From contig JALTRC010000493.1 of NCBI GenBank assembly GCA_026998145.1, forward strand, positions 1 to 8,594: a DNA stretch of 8,594 bases, in the 5' to 3' direction. Numbering within the stretch: the first letter of the stretch is position 1; each line of letters opens with the position of its first letter. Under the pieces are notes generated by a model, which saw only the letters and a program-made list of their open reading frames with translations, made no database searches and had not been told where the DNA came from. Below, in pieces: positions 6,525 through 8,594 of the stretch. Source of the DNA: Gammaproteobacteria bacterium. GTDB taxonomy: Bacteria; Pseudomonadota; Gammaproteobacteria; SZUA-229. A program made the position numbers and the translations under genes.

Positions 6525-7007
6525 GTGATTGATTCTGACGGATTTAGGCCGAATGTCGGTATTATTTTAAGTAACCTGGAGGGCAAGGTCTTCTGGGCGC
6601 GCCGCTATGGGCAGAATACCTGGCAGTTTCCTCAGGGTGGCATACAGTCCAATGAAACGCCGGATGAGGCCATGTACCGGGAATTGTTTGAAGAAACCGG
6701 ACTGCTGGCAGAGCATGTGGAGATTATTGGTAAAACCAGCAAGTGGCTGCGTTACCGTTTGCCCAAGCGCATGATTCGCCGTAATAAACACCCGGTGTGT
6801 ATCGGCCAGAAGCAGATCTGGTTTGTGCTGCGCCTGGTGGGTAGTGAGGATAATGTGAATCTGGCGGTGGCTGAGCGGCCGGAGTTTGATGGCTGGCGCT
6901 GGGTGGATTACTGGTATCCCATGAATGAGGTGGTGTTTTTCAAGCGTAATGTGTACCGCAGGGCACTGGCAGAGCTGGAGCCATTGCTGCTGGCTAAACA
7001 GGCTTAA
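6525..7007 (+). CDS. rppH: RNA pyrophosphohydrolase (Nudix hydrolase, mRNA 5'-end decapping)
   Basis: RppH removes pyrophosphate from the triphosphorylated 5' end of mRNAs in the cytoplasm, leaving a monophosphate that stimulates RNase E cleavage. The 160-residue product begins MIDSDGFRPNVGIILSN, the family's characteristic opening, which confirms the GTG start at 6525; AAGG at 6513-6516 lies eight bases upstream. The Nudix box occupies residues 38-60 (G38, E44, R52, E53, E56, E57, G59), with the metal-binding E53, E56 and E57 all present. WLRYRLPKRMIRR and PVCIGQKQIWFVLRL are typical RppH segments. Length equals the family norm. The gene is divergent from the HAD phosphatase and meets hemJ tail to tail with a 14-base overlap. 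ptsP, which often follows rppH in gammaproteobacteria, is not here. Confidence 0.96.
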   Translation: MIDSDGFRPNVGIILSNLEGKVFWARRYGQNTWQFPQGGIQSNETPDEAMYRELFEETGLLAEHVEIIGKTSKWLRYRLPKRMIRRNKHPVCIGQKQIWFVLRLVGSEDNVNLAVAERPEFDGWRWVDYWYPMNEVVFFKRNVYRRALAELEPLLLAKQA

Positions 7008-7407
7008 GTACCACCAGAATCACGATCCCGGCCAGTAGCAGTACCGGCAGCTCATTAAACCAGCGGTACCACACATGATTATGCCGACTCTGGTCATTGG
7101 CAAATACCTTGACCAGATGGCCGCAATAAAAGTGATAGCCAATCAGGATTGTCACCAGCAGCAGTTTGATCTGCATCCAGATAGATGTGTATAGCTGCCA
7201 TTCGAACATCAGCCACAGGCCCAGTGCAACTGTTAGCAGCATAAAGGGTGTAATAAATTTATAGAGTTTTCTTTCCATGATTTTAAAGCGTTCATTGCCG
7301 GCCGCATCGTCAGTCATGGCGTGGTAGACAAATAACCGTGGCAGGTAAAACAGGCCGGCAAACCAGCTAACCATAAAGATAATGTGAAAGGCTTTAATCC
7401 AGAGCAT
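6994..7407 (-). CDS. hemJ: Protoporphyrinogen IX oxidase, HemJ type (formerly UPF0093)
   Basis: HemJ oxidises protoporphyrinogen IX to protoporphyrin IX, the step before ferrochelatase in haem synthesis, in the cytoplasmic membrane; it replaces HemG or HemY in many proteobacteria. The 137-residue product has four hydrophobic segments at roughly 4-26, 52-70, 78-98 and 119-136. It opens with WIKAFHIIFMVSWFAGLFYLPRLFVYH, the family hallmark, including H8, R24 and H29, and carries MQIKLLLV with K81 and a YHFYCG turn with H92. H8 and K81 are, from family knowledge, the likely haem-related conserved residues. Length is normal. The upstream site is weak (GAGA seven bases before the ATG at 7407). The last 14 bases overlap the end of rppH on the other strand. 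The neighbour on its 5' side is divergent argC, a pairing I recall from pseudomonads. Confidence 0.93.
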   Translation of the reverse strand: MLWIKAFHIIFMVSWFAGLFYLPRLFVYHAMTDDAAGNERFKIMERKLYKFITPFMLLTVALGLWLMFEWQLYTSIWMQIKLLLVTILIGYHFYCGHLVKVFANDQSRHNHVWYRWFNELPVLLLAGIVILVVLKPV

Positions 7408-7432
7408 GTTCGGGTCTCTTGAAGTTTGTGGC

Positions 7433-7460
7433 AGTTTACCTTTTTCGATGAATACAGCAA
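7433..7460 (-). promoter_or_regulatory. Candidate promoter for hemJ
   Basis: On the minus strand, TTGCTG (7460-7455) and TAAACT (7438-7433) are 16 bases apart and match the sigma-70 -35 and -10 consensus at three and four positions. Transcription would start near 7426, giving a leader of about 19 bases before the ATG at 7407. Confidence 0.35.
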
Positions 7461-7470
7461 AGCCTGTTTG

Positions 7471-7500
7471 TTGTTCAGTGTGGCCAATAGGGGCTATACT
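7471..7500 (+). promoter_or_regulatory. Candidate sigma-70 promoter for argC
   Basis: TTGTTC (7471-7476) and TATACT (7495-7500) are 18 bases apart; the -10 matches consensus at five of six positions. A start near 7507 would give a leader of about 53 bases. A full ArgR operator is not visible: only a lone TGAATA half-site-like string at 7449-7454 lies upstream, so arginine repression cannot be claimed. Confidence 0.45.
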
Positions 7501-7559
7501 CGTCGTTTGTTTTTCAAAGACTTGTTGCTTGTTTTTTAGAAATTATATGAGGTGTTCAG

Positions 7560-8594
7560 ATGATTAAGGCCGGCGTAGTTGGTGGAACCGGTTATACGGG
7601 AGTTGAGCTGCTGCGTTTGCTGGTGGCGCATCCGGAAGTGGAAATTACGGTTATTACCTCGCGGGCTGAGGCTGGGCGCAAGGTATCGGATATTTACCCG
7701 AATCTGCGCGAGCATCTGGATTTGTCATTTAAGGAACCATCGCTGGATGTTTTATCCCAATGCGATCTGGTGTTCTTTGCCACGCCCAATGGCACGGCCA
7801 TGAAAATGGCGGCTGATTTACTGGCAGCGGGGGTGAAGGTCATTGATCTGGCGGCTGATTTTCGTTTAAAGGATACCGCCACCTGGCAGCAGTGGTATCA
7901 GATGGAGCATGCCTGCCCGGATGTGTTGGCAGAGGCGGTGTATGGTATGCCGGAAATTAATCGTGAAGCCATTCAGTCGGCGCGTATTGTGGCAAATCCC
8001 GGCTGCTATCCCACGGCAGTGACACTGGGCTTTTTGCCCCTGCTGGAAAATGATCTGGTGGATGCATCTCACCTGATTGCAGATGCCAAATCCGGAGTGA
8101 GTGGCGCGGGCCGTGGTGCCAATGTGGGCAGTTTGTTATGTGAAGCCTCAGAAAGTTTTAAGCCCTATGGGGTTGCAGGTCACAGGCATTTGCCGGAGAT
8201 TCGCCAGACACTGGGTAATATTGCCCGGTCCGAGATTGGTTTGACCTTTGTGCCCCATTTAACACCGATGATTCGGGGTATTGAGGCAAGCCTGTATGCT
8301 GTGGCCAAAACCGGGATAAGCGAAGCAGAATTGCATGGGCTATATCAGGAGCGTTATGGGAATGAGCCGTTTGTGGATGTGCTGCCGCTGGGAGGCTTGC
8401 CGGAAACCCGCAGTGTGCGCGGCTCGAATATGTGCCGGATTTCCGTATTCAGGCCTCAGCAGGGGGATATGATTGTGGTCTCTTCGGTCATCGATAATCT
8501 GGTCAAGGGTGCCGCCGGGCAGGCGCTGCACAATATGAATATTATGTTTGATCTGCCCGAAAAAACCGGGCTTTCGCAAGTCGCCCTGATGCCC
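7560..8594 (+). CDS. argC: N-acetyl-gamma-glutamyl-phosphate reductase (3' end at window edge)
   Basis: ArgC reduces N-acetyl-glutamyl-5-phosphate to N-acetyl-glutamate semialdehyde with NADPH, the third step of arginine synthesis, in the cytoplasm. The open frame runs 345 codons to the last base with no stop, matching the usual length of about 344-346 residues, so only the stop codon or a residue or two is missing. The N-terminal nucleotide-binding turn is VVGGTGYTGVELLRLL (G8 to G14). The catalytic cysteine is C149 in ANPGCYPT; SGVSGAGRGAN, GHRHLPEI (H208, H210) and FVPHLTPMIRGI (H233) are standard later motifs. The C-terminus VIDNLVKGAAGQALHNMNIMF fits the dimer-interface end of the family. 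GAGGT (7549-7553) lies six bases before the ATG. The gene is divergent from hemJ. Confidence 0.97.
   Translation, partial: MIKAGVVGGTGYTGVELLRLLVAHPEVEITVITSRAEAGRKVSDIYPNLREHLDLSFKEPSLDVLSQCDLVFFATPNGTAMKMAADLLAAGVKVIDLAADFRLKDTATWQQWYQMEHACPDVLAEAVYGMPEINREAIQSARIVANPGCYPTAVTLGFLPLLENDLVDASHLIADAKSGVSGAGRGANVGSLLCEASESFKPYGVAGHRHLPEIRQTLGNIARSEIGLTFVPHLTPMIRGIEASLYAVAKTGISEAELHGLYQERYGNEPFVDVLPLGGLPETRSVRGSNMCRISVFRPQQGDMIVVSSVIDNLVKGAAGQALHNMNIMFDLPEKTGLSQVALMP

Noticed and set aside
7449..7454. TGAATA as an ArgR operator for argC
   Set aside because: Only one half-site-like string, no partner ATTCA at the required distance, and it lies upstream of the -35. Not enough for an ARG box.

Overview
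The window reads as a chromosomal segment of a gammaproteobacterium. The evidence is an RppH that is near-identical in motif layout to the enterobacterial/pseudomonad enzyme, a divergent HAD-phosphatase/rppH pair, a HemJ-type protoporphyrinogen oxidase next to argC, and a surface protein ending in a GlyGly-CTERM (rhombosortase) tail, a sorting system of type II-secreting gammaproteobacteria such as Vibrio, Shewanella and Cellvibrio-like marine genera. Base composition is moderate (hand counts range from about 33% to 63% GC). A Cellvibrionales-like source is my guess and is not proven by the sequence.

Layout: (1) 1-243, the 3' end of a gene whose product resembles the C-terminus of HDOD signalling proteins. 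(2) 244-454, an AT-rich intergenic stretch with a probable intrinsic terminator and a hairpin ahead of the next start. (3) 455-5713, one very large gene for a 1752-residue exported, surface-anchored protein: signal peptide, alpha/beta-hydrolase (lipase/esterase-like) domain, Ig-like modules, a region with seven PD40/TolB-like blade motifs, a Gly/Thr-type bacterial repeat domain, two cadherin-like modules, a short Thr/Asp linker and a GlyGly-CTERM tail. (4) 5710-6384 (minus), a HAD-IB phosphatase overlapping the giant gene tail to tail by 4 bases. (5) 6385-6524, a divergent regulatory gap with a strong dyad. (6) 6525-7007, rppH with a GTG start. (7) 6994-7407 (minus), hemJ, overlapping rppH tail to tail by 14 bases. 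(8) 7408-7559, a second divergent gap with candidate promoters for both sides. (9) 7560-8594, argC, which lacks only its stop codon or a residue or two at the window edge.

The last four genes are housekeeping functions (phosphomonoester hydrolysis, mRNA 5'-end decapping, haem synthesis, arginine synthesis). From the giant gene on, each gene faces its neighbour head-on or tail-to-tail, so there is no operon; every gene appears to need its own promoter. The giant hydrolase is the accessory and most interesting item. I recognise its modules one by one but not the full combination, and its substrate cannot be read from the sequence. I see no mobile element, CRISPR array, tRNA or rRNA.
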